In this document: piece after piece, positions 17,047 through 30,831 of the stretch | Position numbering within the stretch: the first letter of the stretch is position 1 | Layout: each line of letters opens with the position of its first letter | From: Nannocystis pusilla | GTDB lineage: Bacteria > Myxococcota_A > Polyangia > Nannocystales > Nannocystaceae | Assembly: GCF_020073745.1 (NCBI RefSeq) | Contig: NZ_JAIRAU010000015.1 | Span: 124,001-188,000, forward strand | DNA length: 64,000 nt | Direction: 5' to 3' | Position numbers and translations under genes: made by a program | Notes under the pieces: generated by a model | Database searches by the model: none | The model's input: the letters and a program-made list of their open reading frames with translations, nothing else | Told to the model about the DNA's origin: nothing

Positions 17047-17943
17047 ATGCGCTTCGAGAAGGGCTACCGCAGCGACGACGTCATCGACCGCCGGGGCCAG
17101 CGCAGCTTCGGTAGAGGCGGAGGCGGAGGCGGCGGGCCGCTGCTGGGCCTGATCGGCGTGCTGCTGCGCTCGCGCTTCGGCTGGATCGGCGTGATCCTCA
17201 CCCTCGCCCTCTACGTGATGGTGGGCCGGTGCGAGCAGCAGGGCGCATACATGGCCGAACAGCGCGACGCCCCGGTCGCGCCCGAGAAGGCCGACGACCT
17301 GTCGAGCTTCGTCGCCTACGCGCTCGACGACGTGCAGAGCTCGTGGCAGGCGCGCTCGCCGATCGCACTGTCGGGCATGGGCCCGGCGGACTATCGGCGG
17401 GCCAAGCTGGTGCTGTTCACCGACGCGACGCCGACCGCCTGCGGCCACGGCGACGCGGCCTCGGGCCCGTTCTACTGCCCGCGAGACGAGCGCGTGTACA
17501 TCGACCTCGGCTTCTACCGCGAGCTCCGCGACCGCCTCGGCGCGCCCGGCGACTTCGCCCAGGCCTACGTGATCGCCCACGAGGTCGGGCACCACGTGCA
17601 GAACCTGCTCGGACTGTCCGACAGGGTCCACGCCGCCTCGCCGCGCCAGCTGCAGGGCCCCGGCGGGCTGTCGGTGCGGCTCGAGCTGCAGGCCGACTGC
17701 CTCGCCGGCGTGTGGGCGCGCGACGCCGAGCTGCGCGGCAAGCTCGACCCGGGCGACATCGAGGAGGCGATGAACGCCGCGGCGGCGATCGGCGACGACC
17801 GCCTGCAGAAGATGGCGCGCGGCACGGTCCAGCCGGAGTCGTTCAGCCACGGCAGCTCGGCCCAGCGCGTGAAGTGGTTCCGCCGCGGCCACGACACCCA
17901 CGACCCCGCGAGCTGCGACACCTTCGACGCGACCTCGCTGTGA
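17047..17943 (+). CDS. YpfJ-like neutral zinc metallopeptidase
   Basis: A 298-residue protein of the putative neutral zinc metallopeptidase family (YpfJ/KPN_00595 type). The N-terminus has the family start MRFEKGYRSDDVIDRRG, then a Gly-rich segment and a single membrane anchor (RFGWIGVILTLALYVMVG). The catalytic HEVGHHVQNLLG lies near residue 178, and the downstream ELQADCLAGVWA supplies the third zinc ligand. VYIDLGFYRELRDRLGAPGD is also typical of the family. The substrate is not known. It starts 15 bases after the VIT/VWA gene on the same strand, so the two are probably cotranscribed. Confidence 0.93.
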   Translation: MRFEKGYRSDDVIDRRGQRSFGRGGGGGGGPLLGLIGVLLRSRFGWIGVILTLALYVMVGRCEQQGAYMAEQRDAPVAPEKADDLSSFVAYALDDVQSSWQARSPIALSGMGPADYRRAKLVLFTDATPTACGHGDAASGPFYCPRDERVYIDLGFYRELRDRLGAPGDFAQAYVIAHEVGHHVQNLLGLSDRVHAASPRQLQGPGGLSVRLELQADCLAGVWARDAELRGKLDPGDIEEAMNAAAAIGDDRLQKMARGTVQPESFSHGSSAQRVKWFRRGHDTHDPASCDTFDATSL

Positions 17944-18187
17944 GGACCCAGCAGCATGGCCGGGGGGACATGTCGGTGCGAGCATGTCCTTCATGCCAGA
18001 TCATCACGAAGTTTTTGCGCGGCGCGCGTCGCGCGTCGCTGACACACGCGACGTTCCGAGATGCATCATCCTCGCAGACGCGGCGGAGCGCGGCTTTATG
18101 AATGCGGCTTAACCGTCGATTCACCGCGAGGCCTGCTTACAGCGTTCATGCTGGCCGGGCCGCGACGGTGATGCTCGCGGATCCCCG
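17944..18187. other. Promoter-containing gap upstream of dabA
   Basis: The first 60 bases hold two CATG repeat units (GGACATGTCGGTGCGAGCATGTCC). The rest is less GC-rich than average (AAGTTTTTGCGCGGCG, TTATGAATGCGGCTTAACCG) and probably carries the promoter of the dab operon. I cannot place -35 and -10 boxes with confidence. Confidence 0.4.
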
Positions 18188-21100
18188 ATGTCGACCGCAA
18201 CGGCCCACACGCTCTTCCCTGGCCCGCAGCCCGAGCTCGCTCCGGAGCGCGACGTGCACGAGCGCGTGCGGGAGGCCCTCGAGCACGCCTCGCACTACCT
18301 GCCGGCCCAGGCGCCGCTCGAGGTGTTCGTCCACCACAACACGCTGCACGCGTTCCAGCACCTGCACTTCCACGCGGCCATCCGCGAGGCCCAGGCCAAG
18401 CTGAAGGTGCGCGGCTACCTGACCAAAGAGACATATCGCGACCTGCTGGCGCGCGGACGGATCCGCGAGGACGACCTCGAGGCGGTGCTGGCCGACGAGC
18501 GCTTCCCGCACGAGCCGATCGCGCCCGGGTTCCCGAGCCGGGACGTCGCCGCCGGCCTGGTGATCCGCCACGGCGTCGGCGCCGAGACGATCGCCCACCT
18601 GCGCTGGAACCTGGTCGAGAAGGACGCCGCCAACCGCTTCGACGGCGACATCCGCGAGGGGCCGCGCGAGGCGATCGTCCGCAGCACGCGGGCCTGGCTC
18701 GAGCACGAGATCGCGGCCGCGGGCGGCCCCGCCGGCGCGCGCGAGGTCGCGGCCAAGGTCGTGAGCCCGGCGCCCGGCGAGCGCTCGCTCGACCCGCTGC
18801 TGAAGCTCGCCGCGCTGCTGGGGCGCCGCGTCGACCCGCGCGACCTGATGGCGGCGTTCGCCTGCAACCCCGAGCTGTTCTCGGTGCGCGCGCTGTGGAC
18901 CGCGTGCGTGCGGGCGTGCGAGCACCTCGAGGGCCAGCCGTGCCCGATGGACTCGCCGGCGGTGTTCCACCGCGACCTGCTGCTGCGCACCAGCGGCGAG
19001 GATCCCAACGACCTCGTGCACGCGCACCTGATCCCGCTGTGCGCGGCGTTCCTCGACCGCGGTCAGTCGTACTGGACGATGCCCGACCGCGAGCGCGGGT
19101 TCTTCCGCGCGTGGTCGAAGGTGCTGTCGTCGGGGCTCGGGGTGCGGCCGGCGTGGCTGCGCGGTCTCGGCGATCGCCTGCGCGACTGGGACGCGCGCAA
19201 GCTCGGCGCCGAGGACGTCGTGATCGAGCTGCTCGCGGAGCTCGGGATCGCGGACGACGAGATCGAGGCGTTCGTCGAGCACACGCTGCTGCAGCTGCCC
19301 GGGTGGGCCGGGATGTTCCACCGCCTCGAGAGCGCGCCGGGGCCGATCGGCCGCACGCGCGCGTCGATCCACCTGATCGACTACCTCGCGGTGCGGCTGG
19401 CGCTCGACCTGTTCGCGTACTGTGACATCGGCGCGCGGCTCGGCGTCCGCGGGCAGGCGCGGGCGATCCGGGCGGCCTGCGCCGAGCTGCCGATGATCTC
19501 GGGGCCGAAGCGGCGCGGCCGCCACGACACCGCGTGGCCGCTGTTCCGCCTGTGCCAGCTGGCGGGCGTGTCGGCGGCGACGGTCTACTCGGCCAGCCGC
19601 GCCGACGTCGCCGCGGTGCTCGGCTTCCTCGACGAGCTCGACGAGGCGACCCGCCTGCGCGTGCTCCACGAGGCCTACGAGCGCCGCTACCGCGTCGAGC
19701 TGCTCGACGGGCTGGCCGCCAACCTGGCCGCGCCGGCGCCGGTGACCGCGGCGCCGCGGTATCAGGTGGTGTTCTGCATCGACGATCGCTTCGAGTCGTC
19801 GCGGCGTCACCTCGAGGAGATCGCGCCCGAGTGCGAGACCCTGGCCGCGGCCGGCTTCTTCGGCCTGGCGATCGCGTACCAGGGGATCGACGATCCGAGC
19901 ACGTTTCCGCTGTGCCCGGTGGTGGTCGAGCCGCAGCACCGGATCGAGGAGCAGGCGCTGACGCAGCAGTTCAGCGTCGCCGAGCTGCGGGCCCGGCGGC
20001 GCCACCAGCTCGGCTCGATCGAGACGGCGTGGGGCCGGATGTCGCGCTCGCTGCTGCTCGGCTCGATCGTCACCGCGATCGCCGGCTTCTTCGCCGCGAT
20101 CCCGCTGCTGGCCAGCGTGTTCACGCCGCGCGCGGCGGGGCGGGTGCGCAGGGCGGTCGCCAGGTGGTGGTTGCCCGAGCCGATGACGCGCCTGACCGAG
20201 CTGCGCGCCGGCTCCGACGACACCCGCACGGCGCAGGTGATGGCCGGCTTCACCCTCGACGAGATGGCCACCCGCGTGGCGGCGCTGCTCGAGAACATGG
20301 GCATCGTCCGCCGCTTCGGCCGGCTGGTGGTGGTGCTCGGCCACGACTCGTCGAGCGTCAACAACCCGTACTTCCCGGCCTACTCGTGCGGCGCCTGCGG
20401 CGGCCGCTCGGGCGGGCCCAACGCGCGGCTGTTCGCGCGCATGGCCAACCTGCCGGGCGTGCGCGAGCGCCTGGCCGCGCGCGGGATCGTGGTGCCGGAG
20501 GACACGATGTTCGTCGGCGGGCTGTACGACACCGCCAACGACATGATCCGCCTGTACGACGTCGAGGATCTGCCGCCCGCGGCGCTGGCGGAGCTGCGCA
20601 CGCTGTCGGCCCAGCTCGAGGAGATGTGCCGCCGCAACGCGCACGAGCGCTGCCGTCGGTTCGCCTCGGCGCCGCGGCGGCTGTCGCCCGAGCGGGCCCA
20701 GCGGCACGTCGAGGCCCGCGCGTTCGACGTGGCGCAGACGCGTCCGGAGCTCGGCCACGCGACCAACGCGGCCTGCTTCGTCGGCCGGCGCGAGATCACC
20801 GCCGGCCTGTTCCTCGACCGGCGGGCGTTCCTCGTCTCCTATGATCCGATGGAAGATCCGAAGGGCGCGATCCTCGAGCGGATCTTGCTCGCCGCCGGCC
20901 CGGTCGGCGCGGGCATCAACCTCGAGTACTTCTTCTCGAGCGTCGACATGGAGCGCCTCGGCGCCGGGACCAAGCTGCCGCACAACGTCACCGGTCTGTT
21001 CGGGGTGATGAACGGGGCCAGCAGCGACCTGCGCACCGGGCTGCCCAAGCAGATGACGGAGATCCACGAGCCGGTGCGGATGCACCTGGTGGTCGAGGCG

Positions 21101-21349
21101 ACGCCGGCGATGCTGCTGGCGATCGCGGGGCGGCAGCCGGCGGTGGCCGAGCTGGTGACGAACGAGTGGTTGCGCCTGTGCGCGGTCGATCCGGTCACGC
21201 GCGAGATCCAGGTGTTCGACGCCCGCCACGGCTTCCGCCCGCACACGCCGACCAACGCCGGGCTGCCGCGGGTGGCTCGCTCGGCCGACTGGTACACGGG
21301 TCGCGACAACTTCTTGCCGCCGGCGCTGATCCGGCCGCAGAACACCTGA
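18188..21349 (+). CDS. dabA: DabA-type inorganic carbon uptake subunit (DUF2309)
   Basis: A 1053-residue DUF2309/UPF0753 protein, the cytoplasmic carbonic-anhydrase-like subunit of DAB transporters. These couple ion flow to vectorial CO2 hydration and so accumulate bicarbonate. Family features are PLEVFVHHNTLHAFQHLHF near the start. The zinc-site residues lie in VVFCIDDRFESSR (Cys and Asp near 529-531) and in LGHDSSSVNNPYF followed by YSCGACGGRSGG (His near 719, Cys near 733). Length is typical of long DabA forms. It starts the operon, and the two membrane subunits follow at once. The sequence supports family membership; transport direction and coupling ion are inferred from characterised homologues. 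Confidence 0.92.
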   Translation: MSTATAHTLFPGPQPELAPERDVHERVREALEHASHYLPAQAPLEVFVHHNTLHAFQHLHFHAAIREAQAKLKVRGYLTKETYRDLLARGRIREDDLEAVLADERFPHEPIAPGFPSRDVAAGLVIRHGVGAETIAHLRWNLVEKDAANRFDGDIREGPREAIVRSTRAWLEHEIAAAGGPAGAREVAAKVVSPAPGERSLDPLLKLAALLGRRVDPRDLMAAFACNPELFSVRALWTACVRACEHLEGQPCPMDSPAVFHRDLLLRTSGEDPNDLVHAHLIPLCAAFLDRGQSYWTMPDRERGFFRAWSKVLSSGLGVRPAWLRGLGDRLRDWDARKLGAEDVVIELLAELGIADDEIEAFVEHTLLQLPGWAGMFHRLESAPGPIGRTRASIHLIDYLAVRLALDLFAYCDIGARLGVRGQARAIRAACAELPMISGPKRRGRHDTAWPLFRLCQLAGVSAATVYSASRADVAAVLGFLDELDEATRLRVLHEAYERRYRVELLDGLAANLAAPAPVTAAPRYQVVFCIDDRFESSRRHLEEIAPECETLAAAGFFGLAIAYQGIDDPSTFPLCPVVVEPQHRIEEQALTQQFSVAELRARRRHQLGSIETAWGRMSRSLLLGSIVTAIAGFFAAIPLLASVFTPRAAGRVRRAVARWWLPEPMTRLTELRAGSDDTRTAQVMAGFTLDEMATRVAALLENMGIVRRFGRLVVVLGHDSSSVNNPYFPAYSCGACGGRSGGPNARLFARMANLPGVRERLAARGIVVPEDTMFVGGLYDTANDMIRLYDVEDLPPAALAELRTLSAQLEEMCRRNAHERCRRFASAPRRLSPERAQRHVEARAFDVAQTRPELGHATNAACFVGRREITAGLFLDRRAFLVSYDPMEDPKGAILERILLAAGPVGAGINLEYFFSSVDMERLGAGTKLPHNVTGLFGVMNGASSDLRTGLPKQMTEIHEPVRMHLVVEATPAMLLAIAGRQPAVAELVTNEWLRLCAVDPVTREIQVFDARHGFRPHTPTNAGLPRVARSADWYTGRDNFLPPALIRPQNT

Positions 21350-21387
21350 CCTTTCGCACCTGACCTTTGGCACATGGTCTTTTCGAC

Positions 21388-22710
21388 ATGTTCGACTTCT
21401 TCTCCCTCGCGCACATGATCGCCCTGGCCCCGGCCGCGCCGGCGCTCGGCGGCCTGGTGATCACGCTGCTGCTGGCGCCGCGCCTCGGCAGCGAGCGCCT
21501 GGTGGCCAGGGTGGCCCAGACGGCGCTCTGGCTCGGCTTCGTCGGGCTGCTCGTCGGCCTGGTCGGCTGGGCGCTCGGGCCCGCCGGGCCGCTGCAGCTC
21601 GGCTTCGGCTCGTGGTACTCGGGCGCGGGCTACGACTTCCGCATCGACCTGGTGGTCGACGGCCGCTCGGCGGCGGTGTCGGCCCTGGTGTCGCTGCTGC
21701 TGCTGGCGACCAGCCAGTTCTCGATCGGCTACCTGCACCGCGAGCCGGGCTTCAACCGCTTCTTCCTGCTGATGCTGCTGTTCGGCGCGGGCATGCAGAC
21801 GCTGGTGCTGGCCGGCAACCTCGAGCTGCTGTTCGTCGGCTGGGAGATCGTCGGGATGACGTCGGTGCTGCTGGTCGGCTTCTTCCACGAGCGCCAGGGC
21901 CCGGTGAAGGCGGCGACGCGCGTGCTGGTGACCTACCGCCTGTGCGACATCGGCTTGCTCACCGCGGGCGTGTCGCTGCACCGCTGGCTGCACACCAGCG
22001 ACTGGCTGGCGGCGGCGCAGGCGGCCGAGAGCATGACGTGGCCGGCGACGTTCGTCGGCCTGTCGCTGGTGTTCGCGGCGATGGGGAAGTCGGCCCAGTT
22101 CCCGCTCGGCGGCTGGTTGCCGCGGGCGATGGAGGGCCCGACGGCCTCGAGCGCGGTGTTCTACGGCAGCCTGTCGGTGCACGCGGGGGTGTACCTGCTG
22201 CTCCGCGCGGCGCTGCTGCTCGAGCACTCGCTGGCGGCGCAGATCATGATGATCGTGGTCGGCGCGATCACGGCGGTGATCTCGGCGATGAGCAGCCAGG
22301 CCAGCCCGGACGCCAAGTCGGCGCTGTCCTACGCGACCGCGAGCCAGGTCGGGCTGATGTTCGTCGAGATCGGGTTCGGGCTGTACACGATCGCCACGAT
22401 CCACCTCGTGGCCCACGCGATGCTGCGCTACTACCAATTCCTGCGCACGCCTTCGGCGCTGCAGGACGCGCTGGCCCGCCGCGCGGCGCTCGGCCGCACC
22501 GAGGCCGACGAGGGCGCGGTCCGCTGGGAGGCGCTGGGGCTGCGCACGCGCCGGTACGTGTACCGCATGGCGATCGAGCGCTTCGACGTCGAGATCGCGC
22601 TCGATCGCTACGTGGTCCGCCCGGTGATGGCGCTGTCGCGCCGGCTCGACCGACTCGAGTCGCGGCTGCTGGCGCTTCACGGGGAGTCGGAGCGAGGAGG
22701 CCGGCGATGA
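21388..22710 (+). CDS. dabB: DabB-like NDH membrane subunit 1 (NuoL/MrpA family)
   Basis: A 440-residue polytopic membrane protein of the proton-conducting antiporter-like family (NuoL/NuoM/MrpA/DabB). Recognisable segments are NLELLFVGWEIVGMTSVLLVG (Glu in the channel helix), FAAMGKSAQFPLGGWLP with the conserved Lys, AMEGPTASSAVFYGSLSVHAG and AISAMSSQASPDAKSALSYAT-like helix VIII motifs. It is shorter than NuoL and lacks its long lateral helix. The start is uncertain: ATG 21388 lies inside a repeat unit (CGACATGTTC), and TTG 21367 would add seven residues. It ends at 22710, overlapping the next start by four bases. Confidence 0.85.
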   Translation: MFDFFSLAHMIALAPAAPALGGLVITLLLAPRLGSERLVARVAQTALWLGFVGLLVGLVGWALGPAGPLQLGFGSWYSGAGYDFRIDLVVDGRSAAVSALVSLLLLATSQFSIGYLHREPGFNRFFLLMLLFGAGMQTLVLAGNLELLFVGWEIVGMTSVLLVGFFHERQGPVKAATRVLVTYRLCDIGLLTAGVSLHRWLHTSDWLAAAQAAESMTWPATFVGLSLVFAAMGKSAQFPLGGWLPRAMEGPTASSAVFYGSLSVHAGVYLLLRAALLLEHSLAAQIMMIVVGAITAVISAMSSQASPDAKSALSYATASQVGLMFVEIGFGLYTIATIHLVAHAMLRYYQFLRTPSALQDALARRAALGRTEADEGAVRWEALGLRTRRYVYRMAIERFDVEIALDRYVVRPVMALSRRLDRLESRLLALHGESERGGRR

Positions 22711-24206
22711 GCGCGTGGGTCCAGTACTCGTTGATCTTCCTGTGGCTGGCGCCGCTCCTCGCGGCGGCGGCGCTGCGCTGGGGCGTGCGCGGGGCGAACA
22801 AGCAGCGCGCGCTGGCGCTGAGCTTCGCGGTCCCGATCTTCGTGATCGCCTGCGCGCTGTTCGTGCACGAGGGCACCGGCCGCGAGTACGCGGTCGATCA
22901 CCTCGTGCAGGGATCGGGGTGGCTGCACAGTCACTTCGCGGTCGACGGCCTCAACGCGGTGCTGCTGCCGCTGACGGCGGCGCTGACGCTGGTCGTGCTG
23001 CTGATGACGCCGCGCGCCGAGATGCGCGCCGGGCTGGGGGCCAAGATCATGGTGGTCGAGGGGGCGCTGATGGGCTGCTTCCTCGCGCTCGACGCCGGGC
23101 TGCTGGCGATCTTCGTCGTGCTGTCGCTGCTGCCGCTGTGGTTCGACGCCAAGAGCCGCGGGTCGCGGCCGCTGCAGGTGATCATGAAGTCGCTGGTGGT
23201 GGCGACGACGCTGGCGCTGGCGGTGGCGGTGATCGGGCTGGCGTTCGAGGCGTCGGCGGCCGGGCTGGCAGACCCGCTCGACCTGGTGGCGCTGACGAAC
23301 AGCTCGTACACGCCGTCGCCGTGGATCGGGGCGCTGGTGCTGGGCGTGGCGCTGCTGCGCATGGGCATCGTGCCGCTGCACCTGTGGATCCCGGCGGCGG
23401 CGCAGCACAGCACGGCGCACCTGGCCCTCTTGACGTGTCTGACGCCGGTCGGGTCGTTCATGCTGGTCCGCCTGGCGCTGGCGATCTTCCCGCGCGTGCT
23501 CGGGTCGGCGGCGCCGCTGCTGATGGTCGTCGGCACGCTCACGGCGCTCTACGGGGCGTTCCTGGCGCTCGGCCAGTTCGACCTGCGGCGGATCGTGGCG
23601 TGGTTCTGGGTCAGCCAGTCAGGCCTGGTGCTGGCCGGGTTCGCCGGGCTCGACGACGCCAGCGTGTCGGGCGCGCTGCTGCAGGCGATGTCGACGGTGG
23701 TCGAGTGCGGCGGCCTGATGCTGCTGACGCTGGCCGTCGAGGTCCGCGCCAACACCACCGACCTGCGCAAGCTCGGCGGGCTGGCCCACAACGCGCCGCG
23801 CATGGCGACGGCGTACCTGATCCTGGCGGCGGCGGCGGTCGGCTTCCCCGGCACGATCTCGTTCGTCGCCGAGGACCTGGTCGGGCAGGGGCTCCTGCGC
23901 GACCACCCGTTCGTGGTCGGGATCCTGTTCATCGTCACCGCCGTCAACGGGATCACGCTGTGGCGCGCGTTCAAGCGCACGTTCCTCGGGCCGCCGTCGC
24001 CCCACGCGGACGACCTGCGCGGGTTCGAGGACCTGCGCCGCTGGGAGGCGTACGCGATCGCGGGGATGATCGGGACGCTGCTGCTCGGCGGGTTCCTGCC
24101 CGAGCCGCTGCTGGCGGTCCGCCGCGGAGTGGTCGATGCGATCCAGCGCGTCGAGGCGCCGGCGCTGGTCGACTCGCACGGGGACGAGCACGACGACGAC
24201 CACTGA
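22707..24206 (+). CDS. Second NDH-type membrane subunit of the Dab operon
   Basis: A 499-residue polytopic protein starting at ATG 22707, which overlaps the previous stop (ATGA), so the two are translationally coupled. It belongs to the same NuoL/NuoM superfamily but is clearly diverged: LLRMGIVPLHLWIPAAAQHS carries the typical channel His, then DLRRIVAWFWVSQSGLVLAGF, LRKLGGLAHNAPRMATAYLI and GFPGTISFVAEDLVGQG. The C-terminus is His/Asp-rich (DSHGDEHDDDH). Characterised DAB systems work with one DabB; a paired second channel subunit suggests a two-channel variant. It may raise the ion-to-carbon ratio or form a heterodimeric channel, which is inference. Confidence 0.85.
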   Translation: MSAWVQYSLIFLWLAPLLAAAALRWGVRGANKQRALALSFAVPIFVIACALFVHEGTGREYAVDHLVQGSGWLHSHFAVDGLNAVLLPLTAALTLVVLLMTPRAEMRAGLGAKIMVVEGALMGCFLALDAGLLAIFVVLSLLPLWFDAKSRGSRPLQVIMKSLVVATTLALAVAVIGLAFEASAAGLADPLDLVALTNSSYTPSPWIGALVLGVALLRMGIVPLHLWIPAAAQHSTAHLALLTCLTPVGSFMLVRLALAIFPRVLGSAAPLLMVVGTLTALYGAFLALGQFDLRRIVAWFWVSQSGLVLAGFAGLDDASVSGALLQAMSTVVECGGLMLLTLAVEVRANTTDLRKLGGLAHNAPRMATAYLILAAAAVGFPGTISFVAEDLVGQGLLRDHPFVVGILFIVTAVNGITLWRAFKRTFLGPPSPHADDLRGFEDLRRWEAYAIAGMIGTLLLGGFLPEPLLAVRRGVVDAIQRVEAPALVDSHGDEHDDDH

Positions 24207-24251
24207 GCCGTGGGGCGCGGCCCGCCTGGGCTCGCGGCGCGATGGGGCGGG

Positions 24252-24540
24252 CGCTTCGCGTATTGCCGGATGCGCCTCGCATGGGGTCCGGGGATGACTC
24301 GGCCGCGAGTTCAGCGTGCCGATGACCCCGACTTCGTCGTGGTCATCTCGCCCTCGTATTCGCGGCCGAGCCATCCCCGGACCCCGAGCACGGCTCACCC
24401 GTGAGAAGCCGACCCTCCGTCGCGGGCTTCGATGTGGGCTGTTGCTCGAGACATGTCCCTTGCTGCCTGTTCGACGGCCGTTCGGCCGCCGAACAGACAG
24501 CCGTCTGGCGTCCTTTCGGAGGGTCATTCACCGCGGCGAG
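24252..24540. repeat. Multi-hairpin structured element, copy 1
   Basis: This convergent gap holds a series of strong inverted repeats. The outer stem pairs 24283-24308 with 24360-24385 (26 bases, one mismatch, starting GGGGTCCGGGG). Inside is GATGACC (24321-24327) against GGTCATC (24341-24347). Then follow CACGG (24389-24393) with CCGTG (24399-24403), and a 14-base hairpin, CTGTTCGACGGCCG with CGGCCGCCGAACAG (24467-24496). A second copy at 33994-34265 keeps the same order of helices and single-stranded blocks (GAGTTCAGCGT, CCTCGTATTCG, GTCATTCAC), with paired changes in the stems. It may be a structured RNA, a bidirectional terminator or a MITE. Confidence 0.75.
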
Positions 24541-24597
24541 GCGCTCGCGCGGCGGCGCTGGCGACCTCCCGGCCTGAGCCCGAGCTCATGCTGGCGA

Positions 24598-24664
24598 TCG
24601 GGGCATGTCGAGAGGGGCATGCTCGAAGGGGCATGCGCGAAGGGGCATGCTCCTTCGGACATGT
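24598..24664. repeat. Tandem CATG repeat units
   Basis: Five repeat cores lie in tandem: GGGGCATGTCGAGA, GGGGCATGCTCGAA, GGGGCATGCGCGAA, GGGGCATGCTCCTTC and GGACATGTTC. The spacing is about 14 bases, so it is a small head-to-tail array rather than isolated palindromes. It ends at the stop codon of the sulfatase-fold gene. Confidence 0.75.
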
Positions 24665-28920
<4,256 letters not shown>

Positions 28921-29283
28921 CGAGGACGATACGGCATGTCGCTCGCCGCGGGCACGTGATCTGCGCGAGAAAAAGCCTGTGCGCTAGTGTTTCTGAGCAA
29001 CGACGGCGCGGTCGGGGTCTGCAAACCCCGAGCGCGATGCGCTTCGCCCGTGAGGGCACAAAATCGCGCAGAACGCCGTTTATTGTGCGTTTCGTCCGCT
29101 CATGAACCCCCAGCGAGGGGTTGGATCGGGGCCTCGGGGAGCGGAGCATTTCCCGTTGCCATTCGGCCCACCCGCCGGCGCGTCCCCCAGCTCGCCGGCC
29201 CTGAGCGACGCGACGCGACATCCTCGCCGGCACGCCCGCCGGTCGGGGCTCGCGCCACCGAACTCGTACCACGCAGGACCCCC
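28921..29283. other. Divergent regulatory region between thiC and the Cys-rich lipoprotein
   Basis: About 360 bases without a gene. It should hold the thiC promoter upstream of the riboswitch and the promoter of the plus-strand lipoprotein. A less GC-rich island (about 29055-29105) reads AAAATCGCGCAGAACGCCG and TTTATTGTGCGTTTCG. It is followed by a small hairpin, AACCCC-CAGCG-AGGGGTT. I could not place promoter boxes with confidence. Confidence 0.4.
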
Positions 29284-30831
29284 ATGCATCCCCATACGCA
29301 CGCTCTCATCTCCCTCTGCGCGACCGCCGTGGCCCTCACCCTCGCGGGGTGTGGTACCAGCGACCCGCCGGGCCAGGACACCGACGGCGCTCCGACGTCG
29401 TCGACCGGCGAGACGACGGACGGGCCCACCACCGACAACGTCACCGAGGCGTCGGGCTCCTGCGGCGACGGCGTGCTCGACGCCGGCGAGGAGTGCGACG
29501 ACGGCGCCGACAACGGGGCCGATCGCCCGTGCACGCCGAAGTGCACGAAGGTGGCCTGCGGCGACGGCTACCAGGGCCCCGGCGAGGGCTGTGACGACGG
29601 CAACACCGAGGACGGCGACGACTGCACGAGCGCGTGCCAGGCCCCCGGCTGCGGCGACGGCGTGGTCAGCGTCGGCGAAGAGTGCGACGACATGAACACC
29701 GACAACAGCGACGGCTGCCTCAACAGCTGTCAGCTGGCCAGCTGCGGCGACGGCCACGTGTACGTCGGCACCGAGCCGTGCGACGACGGCGACGGCGACA
29801 ACACCGACGACTGCCTCGACACCTGCGAGCTGGCCCGCTGCGGCGACGGCTTCGTACAGGACGGCGTCGAGGCGTGCGACGACGGCGACGGCGACAACAG
29901 CAACGAGTGCCTCACCAACTGCAAGCCGGCCCGCTGCGGCGACGGCTTCGTGCAGGACGGCGTCGAGGCGTGCGACGACGGCAACGAGATCAACAACGAC
30001 AGCTGCAAGAACGACTGCAGCGCGCCGGCGAGCTGCATCGACGGGGTCCAGAACGGCGGCGAGAGCGACATCGACTGCGGCGGGCTGCACTGCTTCGGCT
30101 GCCTCGACACCAAGGTCTGCGACGACAACTTCGACTGCAAGTCGGGCTACTGCCACGAGGGGCAGTGCGTGACGCCCCGCCACTGCCGCGACATCCGCGA
30201 CCTCGGGCTCGAGAGCGAGGACGGGATCTACAGCATCGACCCCGACGGCCAGGACGGCCCGCTCGACGCGCTGCAGGTGTTCTGCGAGATGACCTTCAAC
30301 GGCGGCGGCTGGCAGGCCGTGTTCAACATGATGGACAAGCCGATCGGCGAGGCGGCGGCGCAGGCGATGCTCGACGCCATCACCGTCAACGCGCCGGCCG
30401 ATGTCGTGCTGCCCGACTCGAACAGCCCGGCGATCCTCACCGAGGGCCTGGTGCTCGCCGACTTCACCGAGGCGGTGTTCGGCTGGGCGCCGACCAGCGG
30501 CAGCGACGTGGCCCGCTACGGCCGCCTCGAGCTGGCGGAGGGCCTCGCGGGGGTGTGCTACCTCGACGGGTACTGCGGCGCGGGCGTCGACGTCGGCGAG
30601 TTCGACATCGTCCCGACCGGCAACACCCGCCTGCTGCGCACCGGCGACGGCGACGACTTCCCCCACGTCGGCCTCGGCTTCGACGAGCAGATCATGCTGT
30701 GGGGCTACGACCGCCAGTCGTCGATCTTCAGCAACTGGGCCAACTGGAACGACCAGAACATGTGCTGCAAGGCCGGCAACATCGAGGCGATCGAGGTGCC
30801 CGGCTGGCGCTACACGATCTACGTGCGCTGA
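29284..30831 (+). CDS. Cys-rich (DUF4215) lipoprotein with fibrinogen-like C-terminal domain
   Basis: A 515-residue secreted lipoprotein: signal with lipobox ([10 protein letters not shown]), then a Thr/Asp/Gly linker. Six copies follow of the myxobacterial Cys-rich repeat of the form CGDGxxxxGEECDDGNxxNxD, C-x-x-C (residues about 59-250). A further Cys motif follows ([27 protein letters not shown]). The C-terminal ~200 residues resemble a fibrinogen-type globular domain ([35 protein letters not shown], with a late SNWANWND and CCKAGNIE). These domains in animals bind carbohydrate or proteins; here a surface adhesion role is inferred. ATG 29284 is supported by the signal peptide. Confidence 0.85.
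   Translation: MHPHTHALISLCATAVALTLAGCGTSDPPGQDTDGAPTSSTGETTDGPTTDNVTEASGSCGDGVLDAGEECDDGADNGADRPCTPKCTKVACGDGYQGPGEGCDDGNTEDGDDCTSACQAPGCGDGVVSVGEECDDMNTDNSDGCLNSCQLASCGDGHVYVGTEPCDDGDGDNTDDCLDTCELARCGDGFVQDGVEACDDGDGDNSNECLTNCKPARCGDGFVQDGVEACDDGNEINNDSCKNDCSAPASCIDGVQNGGESDIDCGGLHCFGCLDTKVCDDNFDCKSGYCHEGQCVTPRHCRDIRDLGLESEDGIYSIDPDGQDGPLDALQVFCEMTFNGGGWQAVFNMMDKPIGEAAAQAMLDAITVNAPADVVLPDSNSPAILTEGLVLADFTEAVFGWAPTSGSDVARYGRLELAEGLAGVCYLDGYCGAGVDVGEFDIVPTGNTRLLRTGDGDDFPHVGLGFDEQIMLWGYDRQSSIFSNWANWNDQNMCCKAGNIEAIEVPGWRYTIYVR

Noticed and set aside
13726..17994. A 1422-codon minus-strand open frame across the VIT/VWA and YpfJ genes
   Set aside because: Both plus-strand genes show clear domains and catalytic motifs; the opposite frame is open only because stop codons are rare at this base composition.
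24200..24540. Small minus-strand ORF rich in Arg/Asp/His over the structured element
   Set aside because: The frame is created by the inverted repeats; the sequence changes between the two copies follow base pairing, not codons.
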